A stretch of DNA of 64,000 bases from positions 372,001-436,000 of the forward strand of contig VWZX01005792.1 in NCBI GenBank assembly GCA_013399015.1, given 5' to 3'. The notes beneath the pieces were generated by a model. It saw only the letters and a list, made by a program, of their open reading frames with translations. It was not told the origin of the DNA and searched no databases. Both the position numbers and the translations under genes were made by a program. Each line of letters starts with the position of its first letter. Positions within the stretch are counted from its first letter, which is position 1. Below are positions 11,706 through 23,800 of this stretch, piece by piece. This DNA comes from Galbula dea. Taxonomy: Eukaryota; Chordata; Aves; Piciformes; Galbulidae.

Positions 11706-14700
11706 ATTTTGTGGCATTAGAGTCACAAGCTAAGCAGATAGGAGTCACATTTTCAGCATCTTTTAAATACTCTTTAAAGTGAATTTAACTTATCTTGATT
11801 GCAGAAAAAAATGCCTGGCTTTAATACTTCTAATATTCTTTTTTAACACCACAATAAAGAAAATCAATTAATCTCTGCTGATGCAGGAATAATACAGATT
11901 TATTGTATATTTTTTCAATCTTAGTGAACAAACTATGGAAGTGTTCCCAGAAACATTTTGTTAAGGCATTGAATAAAGATGATATATGTGAGTATGTAAT
12001 CTTAGGATAAATTCCTGATTGCTTAATGATGGGTGCATTTCATCTTACTTACCAATCTTCAGTTGATCAATATGAATGAAGGTGATGCTTTTGCACTGTT
12101 ATGTAAGCACTACTTCCCTTGTCTTCTTGTGAAGGAGACAGTGAAGAGTTTGAGATCCCATCTGTTTTCTTTTATACAGAGCTAAATTGATCATGTTTCT
12201 TTTTTTCCCTTTTTTTTTTGTGAAGCAGCCAAATTAGCAGGGCCAAATATGTTTGGTGTTTTGCATCTGTGTGTGTGTGTGATGATGAATATTTCAGCAA
12301 CTTCATTCAAGATCTACTGCAGGACCTTAATTCATAACATTCTCATTTTGTATGGGTAATCTTTGCTTTCTGTGAAGTCCTTTCACAGATAGACCTGTGT
12401 TCTGATCAGGAGGTTTTCTGAAAGGAACCTAGCTCTTCCAGCACAGAAATGAACCTGGAGAAAAGGATCATCATGTGATTGAGCCAGCACAAAGCAAAGA
12501 ATAAGTCTCTGCATTTCTAAGTAGCGATGCAAATATCTGACTCTAACTAGAAATTGGATTGTGAGTGAGGAAAACAAGGGAGAATAGGTCCATGAAGAAA
12601 AAGAACTGAAAGAAGCAAAGAGAAGTTTAATATATTTGCATTTAAAATATTCTCCTGTGAATGAACAAATACAGGTGGTGTGAATGAATAACACAGAATT
12701 CTTTTACTTCCAAGAATGATGCTAAAGATGTAGATATTTAAGTTCTAGTGTACTTTTCAAATACTTTCAAAGGGTAGCTAAACTTCAGGATTAATGGTTT
12801 TATCTCAGAGATGGAGATGTTATATAACATGGTGTACAGCAGTGAATACTGCATGCATATGGAGTCTGGCTCTGTATTATAGTTATGCACCTCATGCTTT
12901 GAGTGTTTGCCCTGAACCATATAAACTAACCACAGTGGTTGTTGGTCTACATGTACATTCCCTGCTGTTCCCAGAACCCTGGCATGTATTCCCAACATGT
13001 GTTCCCAGAATATCACAGCTGTATACTATCAGTTCTGCTCTGAATCCTTTGTAATACATCAGATAAAGCCTGTTTTCCCACCATGCAGGCATGGTAGATT
13101 GATGCTATTGGCCAAAGGAGACAGAGATGCTCCAGGTCAGTTCTGGTGCCTGACTTAAATTTATCAATGGCTGCAACTTGAAAAGAGCAGGAAATCTTGT
13201 GTCTTGTACAACACATGATCTTGGACAAATGCATTTAAATTTCTTGTGCAAAGATGTCATAGATACCTGTTTTCAGACAAGTAATTGAAGCAGATAGAGG
13301 CTGACTTAGTAAAACTGGTTTAGGTCAAAAAATTTGTGAGGAGCCAATGTGTAAGAAAACATTTCTATTCCAATATTTTAGAATAATTTCAGACCATTTA
13401 CTGAGGGGAAAAACATGTTTTTCATTAGTTACACCTATCTCAAGTTTCCTTTGTAAAAGGTTTTTCAGGTGTAGCATGGTCAGAGTCTGAATGAGAGTGT
13501 AGCAACCTGGCTGTGGGATTTCAGTTGAATGTAGGAGAGATGGATTAATTTTCTGCTTGCAGCAGGAGCAAGCAGTGAGTGTGCCTCCCTGTGAGCCATG
13601 TAGAGCTGTGAGACTGAATCTTCCCACTATACTGCTCCATGAAAGGAAAAGCTGTTTATGGCATCCCCAGGCTGCATTTACTCTGTGGAGTGTGGGAGAA
13701 CTGAGCTGTGTACTCCCCAGGTCCCTTTCTCCATGTGCCTCAGCTGGTAGCAAGCTGGTAGCCTGGCAGGCGAGGGCTGGTCAGATTGGCTATCACTGCA
13801 GCATGTTTGTTCTTCCCCTTCTCTATCCTTTGCATATTTTTACATTTTTGGGACAGGAAAGCTGTTTAATTATGTGCTACCTCTGCCCTCCATTGCAGTC
13901 ACACTTCTGGTACTCATCTCACCTCTCCTCACTCTCAACGTTTGAATTAAGGGTGACATCCTGCATCAGGGATTTGGTCCTAAAGGTCGTCTTTAATTCC
14001 AGTGGTTTTATCCAACTGTTTCCTTCCCAGAAAGCAAATGTTCCCTGATTTAACAATATAACATGTTTTCCTACCTGTTGTTGCTTGCAATGCTAATGCT
14101 TCATTACAATGGCAATTAGCATACCAGGGTTCACATCAACAGACTGCCCATTGGAAAGAACAGTAAACCCCCAATTTTGAGGGTATGTCAAACACTGTGT
14201 AGATATCTCAGTGTTATCAGGTTTAGTTTGTCCTGCCAAATAAGGATCTCTTTTGACTCTCTCAAGCATTCAGAATGTCTTATTTGCTTTCAGCATTGCT
14301 TTCCTCTTGCTCCTGCCTACAGTTTCCCTTTTTTAACTCTGCCTTTACCTTGGATGCATCTGGCCTTATGTTTGTTCCCAGAAACCAGACCTGGGGTGAA
14401 CCTTTATTTCCTTCTACCAAGGCATGATTTGTGTTTTATGACTTAAAGTGCATCTTGGTTTCTGCTTCTGAAAGTTGCTGAAGTAAACACCACCTATAAA
14501 TGTTATGAAGCAGGTGATGAGGATTCATTTCTGGCTTATCTACCATAGTCTTTAGAGAAACAAAACCTTTTTGGATGTGAAAAAAACCCAAAGGTGTTAC
14601 TCTGCTTCATAACAGCTCAACATACAATGAGTTTATTAATGCTATTTAAAGTATCCACAATCCTTCCTGTATTTTAGGCTCTTGCTCTGCCCTGCCCAAG

Positions 14701-14944
14701 ACTGTCAACAGTTAAATCCATGACCACCATCTTTCTTAACTTCAATAAAATTGGAAAGATTCCCTTTAAAGTTGTCTATATTTAACTATTTACTTGCATG
14801 AAAGATGTATGCTAATTCTTAAACATTTCCTGTTGTTCCTGTTCCACTTTTGAGTTCAAAATTTCATGATAAATGTGCTTTCAGTCACTGCCTTGCTTTA
14901 TGTGTTACACCCATTTTTGTATGATTTCCAGAGACACACAAACC

Positions 14945-15180
14945 ACAGTAATTTGGAAATTCATTACAATGCCAGGGTTTATATGCTCTCATTAAGCATT
15001 AATTGGTAGTTGATGGCTATTGCTATTTTTAACACCATTAGTTCATAGCAATGTAATTAGTGATGCTAAGTACAGGATCCGCATTAATAGCATTACTAAT
15101 TGTAAATCTGGAGATAGAAACACAAGATGACTGGTTAATTTCTAGGCAATATCTCATGATAATTGGCTGTAGGACATTTG
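14945..15180. promoter_or_regulatory. Cluster of ATTA/TAAT homeodomain cores, possible enhancer
   Basis: About fourteen ATTA or TAAT cores fall in roughly 235 bp, in contexts such as GCATTAATTGG, GTAATTAGTG and GCATTACTAATTG. Base composition alone would predict about four. Homeodomain proteins bind these cores, and dense clusters are common in conserved vertebrate enhancers. Function is inferred only from motif density. The site lies about 4 kb upstream of the CpG island at 19.2 kb. Confidence 0.3.
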
Positions 15181-17580
15181 TGCTGAAGTAGAAAGGTAAA
15201 TAATTTAAAATTTTTACTTGTAGTTTGCCCTGTACGTTGCAATACTAAAATAAGTCTGTTGCCTGCATTTTAGCTGTGTGAAAGACTGCCATGAGTATCT
15301 AACAGCTTCTGCAGTTATGAATTCCAACCTGCTCAACTCTTTTGTAGGTACTAGCAATTGTGAATTAAAAAAACAATCAGAAGTGATAACCAACAACTTT
15401 ATGGACATCTGCCTGAGAAACTTTGTTTTTTACAAAGCAGTGACAAAACTAAAAGAAGTTTTTGGTTATATGTTGCTTAGATGGAAAATGCTTACTGATG
15501 CTGTCTGGGTTTTTTAAATTAGATTTATATTAGCCCCCAATAAAAACCCCCAACGACCTCCCACTCTAGGTATTAATAATAAAGTGATTGCAATACTTAA
15601 ATTCGACTGAGCTAGGTTGTAAGCGATTTTTGCTTCAGTGACTATGTGATGATAGGTCTTTAGATGTAGAAGCTCTTGTGTACAGATGTCCAAAGTGCTT
15701 CTCAACATCACTGTATGGGCTTTCAAAGAGCCTGTGTCCCCATTGTAGCTGGGTACCTCCTAAATATTAAAAGAGAAGTAACAAATCAGCGTGATCTTTT
15801 TAGCTCCCAGCAAGTAGGAGTACGTCTTGATTAGATCCTGAGTTGTATAAATAGTGTAAGACCTGATATTAGACATGGAATGGATATGTGTGAAAGTGAG
15901 GCTGAAAAAATTAATGATGCATCTTTACAGCCTTACTGAGACATCATTGATTTCCATGGAAACCTTTTCATTGACTTTAGTGAGTCTCTTTACTCTGATG
16001 CTAGAAAGGGCGGCTGACAGACAGTGAGGTACATATTCTGGTCTTGGTTCCATTGTGCTTGCCAGCATTGCCTGCTGCTCAGTGATGCTTTCTTTTCAGT
16101 GGATTTTAACTGCTTCTTGATTGAGAAAGGCTTTAATTTGGATCAATTTCCTGTGCTTAGGTAATACTGGAAATACAGATCTGCTATAGGTATACCATGA
16201 AATCAAAAATACAAGGAAAAGGTTAAGCTGTTAAGCTCTATCCCAGCAATTTTTCCCTGAGGTATCTTTACCCCTTCTGACAACATAGTAAAAGTCTAGG
16301 AGAGACCTATAAAGCCAGCCTCCCCCCTCTAGACTTTTTCCCAAGATTCCTTTCCCTTGACTGAAAAGAATTTGGTTTTCTGTGAAACCTTGTGTTTCTG
16401 AATATGCTTCATACCTCCCCTGCTGTCTTGTTTTACCTGTTTTGATGACTTTCAAGCTTGAAGTTCTGAGAAGAGGGGAGATGCCTTGTCATGGTGATTT
16501 GTCAGGAGAATTCCTGTTTCTGGTCATTAGGAAAATTGCTTTCTCTGAGCAACATTATTTTCTGGAGAAAAAAATTTTGGAAGAATAATGAAGTAAAGTT
16601 CTTTCATAAGCATAGAGGATATAAAATGCTTTGTTAGAGTTTGTGCTGCAGATGTGAACAGTGTAAGAACTCCACAAATTATTTGCTCTTGCTGTCATTT
16701 TTCTTACTTTTTCAAGGCCTTTAACGAGTGACTGTTATTTATGGCACATATAAGGAAATATGGAGATAAATTCTTATTTTCCCTGCTGTTTGTTTCTAAA
16801 ATCTTTGTGTGATAGCATGATCACAGGAAGAAAGTTCTTTCTTCCTCAGTGAAACTGTTCCACACTTGTATTCTGAGAACTGCCTATTTTCCTCTACCAT
16901 GTACTTAAATATAGTGCTTTATGATTTCTTTCAGGCTACAGGTAATGGAAGGAGAGCTGGTTTTCATTACTGATAATACAAGGATTCCTAATTACTGTTT
17001 CATAACAATCCATGCTGACTTTCAGACCTAGACTGAGTTAGCAGAAAATGTTTTCTTCCTTGTAAAGTGAAGGCTTGGATCTGGATACAAAGACACAGTA
17101 AGGAGCAAACTGTCAGTGTCATTGCCACGGTTTGAACTGTCTTTGCCAGACAGGTACTGCTGGTGAGCTGAGAAAGCCCTGCTCCCCTCTCCCACTGTGG
17201 ACAGTGATGGGTCTTCTGCCTGGTGAGGTCTATGTCCTGTATGTGGCAGTTGTACTCAGCTGCAAAAGTCTGCAGACAGACTTCTCCAATTAGACTTGTT
17301 GCAATTCTAGTATCTGTAGACAACAACATATGTAACTGACTGTATAATACATTTTTGCATGTGTTCACTTTAGGATATCTTTATTTCTGCAGCATTACTT
17401 ATTTCCATTTAATCTTTTTCTAGGTCTGTATTACAGGCAGGCATATCCCAAAATTCTTTTCAAACAGCCATCTGAATATTTCTGCACTAGTTTCCTTTTT
17501 TTGAATCAGTGACCAATTGTGAAACTCTGCTTTATAGACTACAGCCTAAAGAGCTGGGTTTTTTTCCTAAGATGGACCTG

Positions 17581-17635
17581 GTTTTTTTGTTTGTTTTGGT
17601 TTTGTTTGTTTGTTTGTTGTGGTTGGGTTTTTTGG
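17581..17635. repeat. TTTG-rich simple repeat
   Basis: Imperfect GTTT/TTTG tract with tandem GTTT units at its centre. Similar T/G-rich tracts occur at about 5440-5515, 42814-42856 and 50058-50092. Confidence 0.75.
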
Positions 17636-18789
17636 GTAATATGAGGGAAGGGACAGATGGAAAGATATGTTGTTCCCATGATTTAAGGAAAAAAAAACCC
17701 CAGTTTACAAGTAAATGTAATCTGATTCAGTACTGTAATTTTCACCCAATTTCATCCAGTACTTCACAGTAAAATTTTTGTTAAACTGAACCTCATATTT
17801 AAGAGGATCTTCACTGATCTGGTAAACAGATACCTCTTTTTTTTTTTCTTTTTCTTTTCTGTCTTCTTTTTTTTTCCTATACACTTCTAAGAATGTTCCT
17901 GTTTGGGTTTGTTGCCTGTTTCAGAAGAAAAGAACAGTCATATTAAAGTGATGAGTTTTAACGGGTTGTTATAAGATACTACTTGGAAAAACAAAATCAT
18001 AGCTTATGAGTTCAGTGTTTTTCTGAAGGGGAAAGGTTAGAGTGAACTCTCCTTCCTTTCCTACCACATTAAATGGGGACATTCATGTATGTGCTCAGAT
18101 TTGCATGTGAGAAAGAGTATTGCTATGTAGCAGGGAGATAGGAGAGCTCCTGCACAGAACACAGATGACACTGGAGACGTTCTGAGCCAAGGAAGTTCAG
18201 CACTTCTGAGCTCCTGGGTTTAGTAAATACCTATGTAGCTGTCTATAAACATTAATGTATGATAGCTGTAGGTGGCTAGAAAGCACATATACTGAAACTG
18301 ACTGTTTTTCAGTAGAGGTGTTACACACACATTCAATCACTATCTGTGATTAAAAGAGAGTTTTCCTTAACCATAACTGGAATCTTAACTGGAATTACAC
18401 TAGCCTTTGGCTCATAGGGGCAAGGGAATAGCTGGAAACTCTTTAAACTTAAGACTAATTGTTTCTTAAGATTTTACAGAGTGGGAAAATAAAAACTGAT
18501 ACAGATTACTCTTATTTTTAGTTATCTTCTTAAAGATTAAAGAGATAGCTAAACAGCAATTAAACAGTTGGATTCAAACATCCTGTGTTGTTAAGACAGG
18601 CAAGGAAACTAGCTAATTTGAGGTAGATCAGTGTAAAAATTAGAATATTTTTATTTTCACAGGAAACATTGCAAGTTTCAGATTAATCCTATTCTTTTTA
18701 AATTGTTTGTTTCTATAAAAAATTATTTTGGGGTCATTTAATACAACCTAATCTGGAAGAAATTGAAACCTCTTAGACTGATTTTGGTT

Positions 18790-19076
18790 CCCAAGAAAGG
18801 GAACCAGTGACAAGACCCAAGGGAATGGCATGAAGCTCTGCCAGGGTACGTTTAGGCTGGATATGAAGAAAAATTTCCTCACCCAGAGGGTGGCAGAACA
18901 CTGGAACAGGCTCCCTTGGGAAGTAGTCACGGTGCCAAACTTGACAGAATTCAAGAAGTGTTGGGACAATACCGTACTGCACACGGTGTAATTTTGGGGG
19001 TTGTCCTGTGCGTAGACAGGAGTTGGACTTGATGATCCTTGTGGGTCCCTTCCAACTCAGGACATCCTATGATTCT
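18790..19076 (+). mobile_element. CR1 LINE 3' UTR and tail
   Basis: A 5'-truncated CR1. Landmarks in order are AACCAGTGACAAGACCC, TTTAGGCTGGATATGAAGAA, CACCCAGAGGGTGGCAGA, AGTTGGACTTGATGATCC, and a terminal CCTATGATTCT. It ends about 125 bp upstream of the CpG island. The subfamily differs from the copies at 10, 20 and 37 kb. Confidence 0.93.
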
Positions 19077-19200
19077 AAGTTGCAGAATCAGTAGAAGAGT
19101 ATCAGTATTGGGGGGAAAGAAAAAGTAATTTGTAAAAATTAAACCCCACTCGTTACTATAGGGACAACTGGAACCGTTTTCATTATTTTACCGTTTGCTC

Positions 19201-19563
19201 TGTTAACAGCGGAGCAGAAGTCGCTAGTCAGGCTTGACCACAGACCGTGGAGCTCCGAGCCCGTGGTGGTATGCAAATCCCCAACACGACATTAATTACC
19301 CGTCGCTGACGGCGGAGACCCGTCCCGAGAGCGCTACTGAACAGCGTGGGGCCGGTGGGCGGAGGGCGGTGAGCCGTGAGCCGGCTGGTGCGGGGGCGGT
19401 GGCCGGGAGAGCCGCAGGGCCGGGCGCTGTACAACGTCGCCCGCAGACCTGCATCCCGCGTTTGGCTGCTGGCGGGGGCGGAGAACTCTTATCTCAACCC
19501 CTTCCCCGAGCAGGGGTGGTGCGGCTGCTCCGCTCCGCTTCTGCCAGCAGATGTCTCTGTAGG
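19201..19563 (+). promoter_or_regulatory. CpG-island promoter with candidate 5' untranslated exon
   Basis: In 19201-19560 I count about 36 CpG dinucleotides, in a window that otherwise has almost none. This is near the number expected from its G+C content, the signature of an unmethylated vertebrate promoter. It contains GC boxes (GGGGGCGG at 19392-19399 and 19474-19481) and a POU octamer ATGCAAAT at 19271-19278. A consensus splice donor AGG|GTAAGG sits at 19563/19564. With the acceptor at 19754-19755, it defines a 192-bp intron leading to the coding exon on the same strand. The start site cannot be read from the sequence, and transcription on both strands is possible. A three-codon upstream frame lies at 19551-19562. 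Confidence 0.8.
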
Positions 19564-19755
19564 GTAAGGGTTTGGAGCCACAGGAATCCGGGTCTGGAAT
19601 GGAGTTGGTATTGCACACGGCATCGGAATACTCTTTAAGTGCTGTGCCTAGAGACAAGCTGACAGACAACAGCAACTGCACCGAACTCTTGCCTGTAGTA
19701 TCAGAAATATCTTGACTACTCGTTGTTTTTTTGTTTTTTTTTTATTTCTTTGCAG

Positions 19756-19842
19756 TGCCCCGTTCTTTCCTGATCATGGCGACGGCTGGGACAAAGACAA
19801 AGTGGCTTCCGAGGGGTTTGGCTGTGCTATGGCTTGTGACTG
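19756..19842 (+). CDS. First coding exon of an unidentified secreted or membrane protein
   Basis: Candidate exon (19756-19842) with coding sequence from the ATG at 19776. A T-rich pyrimidine tract and TTTCTTTGCAG precede it. It ends at G|GTGAGA, giving a phase-1 intron. The ATG has A at -3 and G at +4, a strong Kozak context, and is the only ATG in the exon. The 22 complete codons start MATAG, carry basic residues (K7, K9, R13), and continue into a hydrophobic stretch LAVLWLV. This is the n-region and h-region of a signal peptide, whose cleavage site would lie in the next exon. Phase-1 introns commonly follow signal-peptide exons of extracellular proteins. I do not recognise the protein and found no next exon. 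It could also be an alternative first exon. Confidence 0.6.
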
Positions 19843-19958
19843 GTGAGAATTAGCTTCAGTGTCTTGCACTGTCCCTTCTATCCCTGTACTCTTATAAAAC
19901 AATGTCCTAGTTTCCCCAAACGGTCACTGTGGTCCTGGAGTGTATTCCAAGTCTTCCA

Positions 19959-20815
19959 AGGAAGGCAAATGTCACTGCAGTCTTCAAAAACGGCAAGAAG
20001 GAGGAGCCGGATAACTACAGAGCGGTCAGCCTCACCTCCATCCCTGGAAAGGTGATGGAACAGTTTGTCCTTGATTCTGTCTCCCACAGCATCCTTGTGT
20101 CTAAACTGAGGAAGTGTGTTCTGGCTGATTGGGTAGAGAAGTGGATTGTGAACTGATTGAAGGACAGAAGCCAGAGAGTCGTGGTCAATGGGATGGAGTC
20201 TAGTTGGAGGCCTGTATCTAGTGAAATCCCTCAGGGGTCAGTACTGGGACCAGTACTATTCAATCTATTCATTAATGACCTGAATGAGGGAACAGAGTGT
20301 GCTGTCAGCAAGTTTGCTGATGACACTAAACTGGGTGGAGTGGCTGACATATGGGAGGGTTGTGCTGCCATTCAGGCTGACTTAGACAAGCTGGAGAGTT
20401 GGGCAGGGAGAAACTGAATGAACTTCAATGAGGCCAAGTGTTGAGTTTTGCACCTGGGAAAGACCAACCCCATGGATCAGTATAGGTTGGGGACTGGCCT
20501 GTTGGAGAGCAGTGAAGGGGAAAGGGACCTGGGGGTCCTGGTAGATGGAAGGATGACCATGAGCCAACAGTGTGCTCTTGTGGCCAAGAGGGCCAATGGG
20601 ATTGTGAGGTGTATTAGAAGGGGTGTGGTTATTAGGTCAAGAGTGGTTCTTCTCCCCCTTTACTTTACCCTGGTGAGGCCACATCTGGAATATTGTGTCC
20701 AGTTCTGGGCCCCTCAGTTGAAGAAGGATAGGGAACTGCTGGAAAGAGTCTAGAGAGGGTTGGACTAGATGATCTTTTGAGGTCCTTCCAACTCCTAACA
20801 TTCTGTGATTCTGTG
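19959..20815 (+). mobile_element. CR1 LINE, 5'-truncated and internally deleted
   Basis: Plus-strand CR1 inserted about 117 bp downstream of the signal-peptide exon donor. It runs from just upstream of the RT fingers to the 3' tip (GGTTGGACTAGATGATC, ending ATTCTGTGATTCTGTG). Two internal deletions are visible. One of about 174 bp lies in the RT at 20077-20083. A larger one at about 20755 joins the ORF2 C-terminus (ELLERV) directly to the 3' tip and removes the 3' UTR. The left edge is where similarity to the 10-kb copy begins. Confidence 0.95.
19961..20754 (+). pseudogene. CR1 ORF2 fragment with RT deletion and stops
   Basis: One frame is followed through this fragment. It keeps the upstream EEPDNYR block, RT motif B (here SSEIPQGSVLGP, with G to E at the third position) and the FADD catalytic pair. 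A 58-codon in-frame deletion removes motif A, including the catalytic Asp, so the enzyme would be dead even without stops. In-frame TGA stops occur at 20154-20156 (TGG in the other copies), 20415-20417 and 20442-20444. The last two are shared with the copy at 36748-37501. Downstream, the C-terminal region including LVRPHLEYCVQFW is present up to ELLERV. Confidence 0.93.
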
Positions 20816-23800
20816 TAGTATCATAACAGGATTAGAAGTAGATATGTATTTAAATATAAACATACAATAATTACTGTAATCTAGTGTTTCCACACTTTTA
20901 TGGCATCAAACACTCATGGTAACTGTCTTGCATCTTTCATCCACCCTTGGTTTTGCTTAAGCAATGTTAGTAAAACGTTTATGTTTATTTGACACTGAAA
21001 AGTTCATTGCTGCCTTTCTCCACTGAGTGTGACATTCATAGTGAAACAGTAAATTTCAGTCAAAAAGTTGCAAGCAGTGTATATATGCATACCTTAATTC
21101 AAGATAGTGTGGGTTAGAACATGAATGGATCAAAGATGAATAGATTGTGTGTTTGAGAAATTTGTCCAAAAATGTCTTATGTAGAATATAAGTATGAAGT
21201 GCTCACACTTATCAAAAGTAAATATTGCATGAGTTATTTAGTGAATTCTCCTGAGAGTTCCCAAGAGGAGTCTGCTGTTAAATCAATTTTGAAAAGTCCA
21301 CTGGGACTAACTGTTGAAGTTTTTGGTACTTAGGGAACAAATCCAGTTAATGAAGTGGACTTTTTCAATCCCCAGTTTCTGGAATTATGCTTGTGCACAA
21401 ACATACATGGTTTAGTTATAGTGTTACTGTAAGAGATTCCATTTATGTCTCAGTAGCACTTGGCAGTCCCATTGAAGACTTGAACTCCATCGTGTGGAGT
21501 GTGATGTTGGAGTGCAGGAGGCTAAGTGTGTCACTGATGAATCTTTGTGCATTTTTGGGTTGTTACCAGTTGCTTCTAGTGCAGAAGGGGGAAGGAAATG
21601 AACATAAATTCCTGTTACTGATGTAGACTGGGATAGAGAGTGATGCAGTGGCTTTTCCTAGGACAAAAGCAGCTTATATTTAAACTAGAAACCCTCTTGG
21701 ATTCAAGCCTTAAATGAAATGCAAAAATCTGTGCAGGCCCTTAATGTGTTAGATCCAAGCTATCCTACAAATCTTAATAGTGCCTCAAAAATGTTTTAGT
21801 GAATGGAATGTTCACTGACAAATTGAATTTGGGGAGTTCTGTGCATAGTATTAGTAAATTATTCACAGTTCTTAAAGTCTTTGTCTTTAAACCCTACCCT
21901 CTGATATACTACCTGTATGACTCAATTTACAGCTCTACCAGAACAGCTGTTAGTAATACCTGTGATACTACAAGAAGTATATATAGTTATGTTTAATTGT
22001 ATGCTAAAAACAGCCCTAAGAGTGATGGCTTCTGTGACTATATTAAAGCTCTCATGTACCTCCTCTTTTTCTTATAAATCTCTTTATGGCTTATGTCTAG
22101 GTATTTATTGTATTTTATTATGAGACTGCATTTTCAGAAGAGCTTAGCTGGTATATCAAAACAGGGACTTCATTTTGTTTCATGTCTGAAGCTTTCTTAA
22201 GGTTTGTTTCTACCACACTGAGCATTTTTGGTGATGTTCTTACACTTTTGCACCTTCTGTTTTCCTTTGTCTTCCTCATTTTTCATTTTCCTTTTTACCT
22301 GATAGAAACATTTTCTCCTTGTAGACTGGTATACATTCTAGCAGGGATATCACTGAGAGTTAGCTCTGGTTTTGTGAGCTTTTTGGTCATAGTTTTTGAT
22401 GGTTTTGAGTCCTGGAAATTCCTATAGCTAAAAAAGCCTTATACCAGAGTTTGAAGAAGTAGCTCTTCCTATTCTGAAGATTGATGCAATCTGTGTACAA
22501 CTGCATGTTTCAATTATATGTCTATGTATGTTTGTGACTCCCATCAATGCATTTCACATCACAGACCCAGTGGAATGCTGGACAGCAAAAGGAGACCTGA
22601 ATAGCATATCTGTAAATGTCAGACAGTGCAAATGGGATGGATGCCCACTGCACATCCAGTCTGTCCTTGTAAGAAAAACTTAGAGGTATAAATACAAGGA
22701 CAGCTAGGGTTTCCAATCTGCAAGTGGGCTGTGCTTCTACAGTGAGGGTGTTAGCAGCTGGAGGCCCAGTTTCCCTGAGACAGTCAACAAATATGTGAAA
22801 GCAGAAGGTACATCACCTTTAGCTCCAGCTTCCCAGGCCTGGTCAGCTAGGTGTGGTGTTGTTATAACCCATACTTCCTTCTCAGCTCTTCACTACTGTG
22901 GCCATAGGTTGATTTCAGTTCTGTTCATTCTGTCTCACAAATCTTGTCCCATGCCTTTCCAACAAAAATCATCCTGTGATGATGTTAGTAGGAGGAAATG
23001 TAATGCAATCTTAGTTTCTGACAGAGTTATGACCTGCCAAAGGTGACTAGTCATATGATTCTAAAAATAGGGCTTGTACTGAAAGTTATCCTGGGAGAAT
23101 CTAAAATCCTTGTGCTGTGATGCAGGTTAAGTTTGAACTTTTCTGCAGCTGATAATTGTCCCTTAGGAGCACTAAGAAATTTTCACCCAGGGCAGGATAC
23201 AGGCATTGTTCAGGTCTGAGAAGGGCACTTGGCTTGTTTTGATGCACTACAGCTGCCACTGCAGATTTTTTTCTCTAAGCCTGACTGCAGGATTATAACA
23301 AATTTTTGCCATACCTAATGAAATATGCTGTTTTCTGCTTTGTGGCATAGGCTGATGAAATTATAGCCTTGAAACTGACAAGCTCTTGACACATCTCCAC
23401 AAATGGAAGGCTTGACTCTATAGGCATCCTGCATATAAAAGATCAGTTACTCCTTTACAAATAATGGAAATTGATTTCCAATACTGCTTTTGTTGTAGGC
23501 AATATTAGCTAAACTGGGGCAGAAACAAAGTGGTTTGTGTCCTTCTTTGCCAAATTTCTAGTCAGATGCTCTGATCCCAGGGTCTATCTTTACCATGCCC
23601 TTTGCAATGCTCCTTGATATGCTAAATTTTTAAGTTCTATAGCCATGGTAATATTATGAGACATGTCTAAGTTTATGGTAGGTACTGGACTGTCTTAAAG
23701 TTCTCAGACTCTCTAAGAGATAAAATTGCAGAAGTTGCAGGCAGAGCTTAATTTGTGTTTTGAACTTAACAGCTCTTTTAGAGGAGATGAAGAACACATG

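Larger units (their letters stand above)
11706..18789. other. Non-coding with scattered simple repeats
   Basis: No recognised gene. It contains a short (GT)n near 12270-12281, a homeodomain-core cluster (listed separately), a TTTG-rich tract (listed separately), and T-rich stretches at about 17838-17880. Two overlapping opposite-strand open frames at 13325-14048 (142 and 163 codons) have no recognisable domain and look like chance. Confidence 0.55.

Noticed and set aside
13325..14048. Overlapping 142-codon (minus) and 163-codon (plus) open frames
   Set aside because: No domain or splice context. Opposite-strand overlap is typical of chance stop-poor sequence.
17000..17368. 122-codon minus-strand open frame
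   Set aside because: No recognisable domain and no promoter or splice support.
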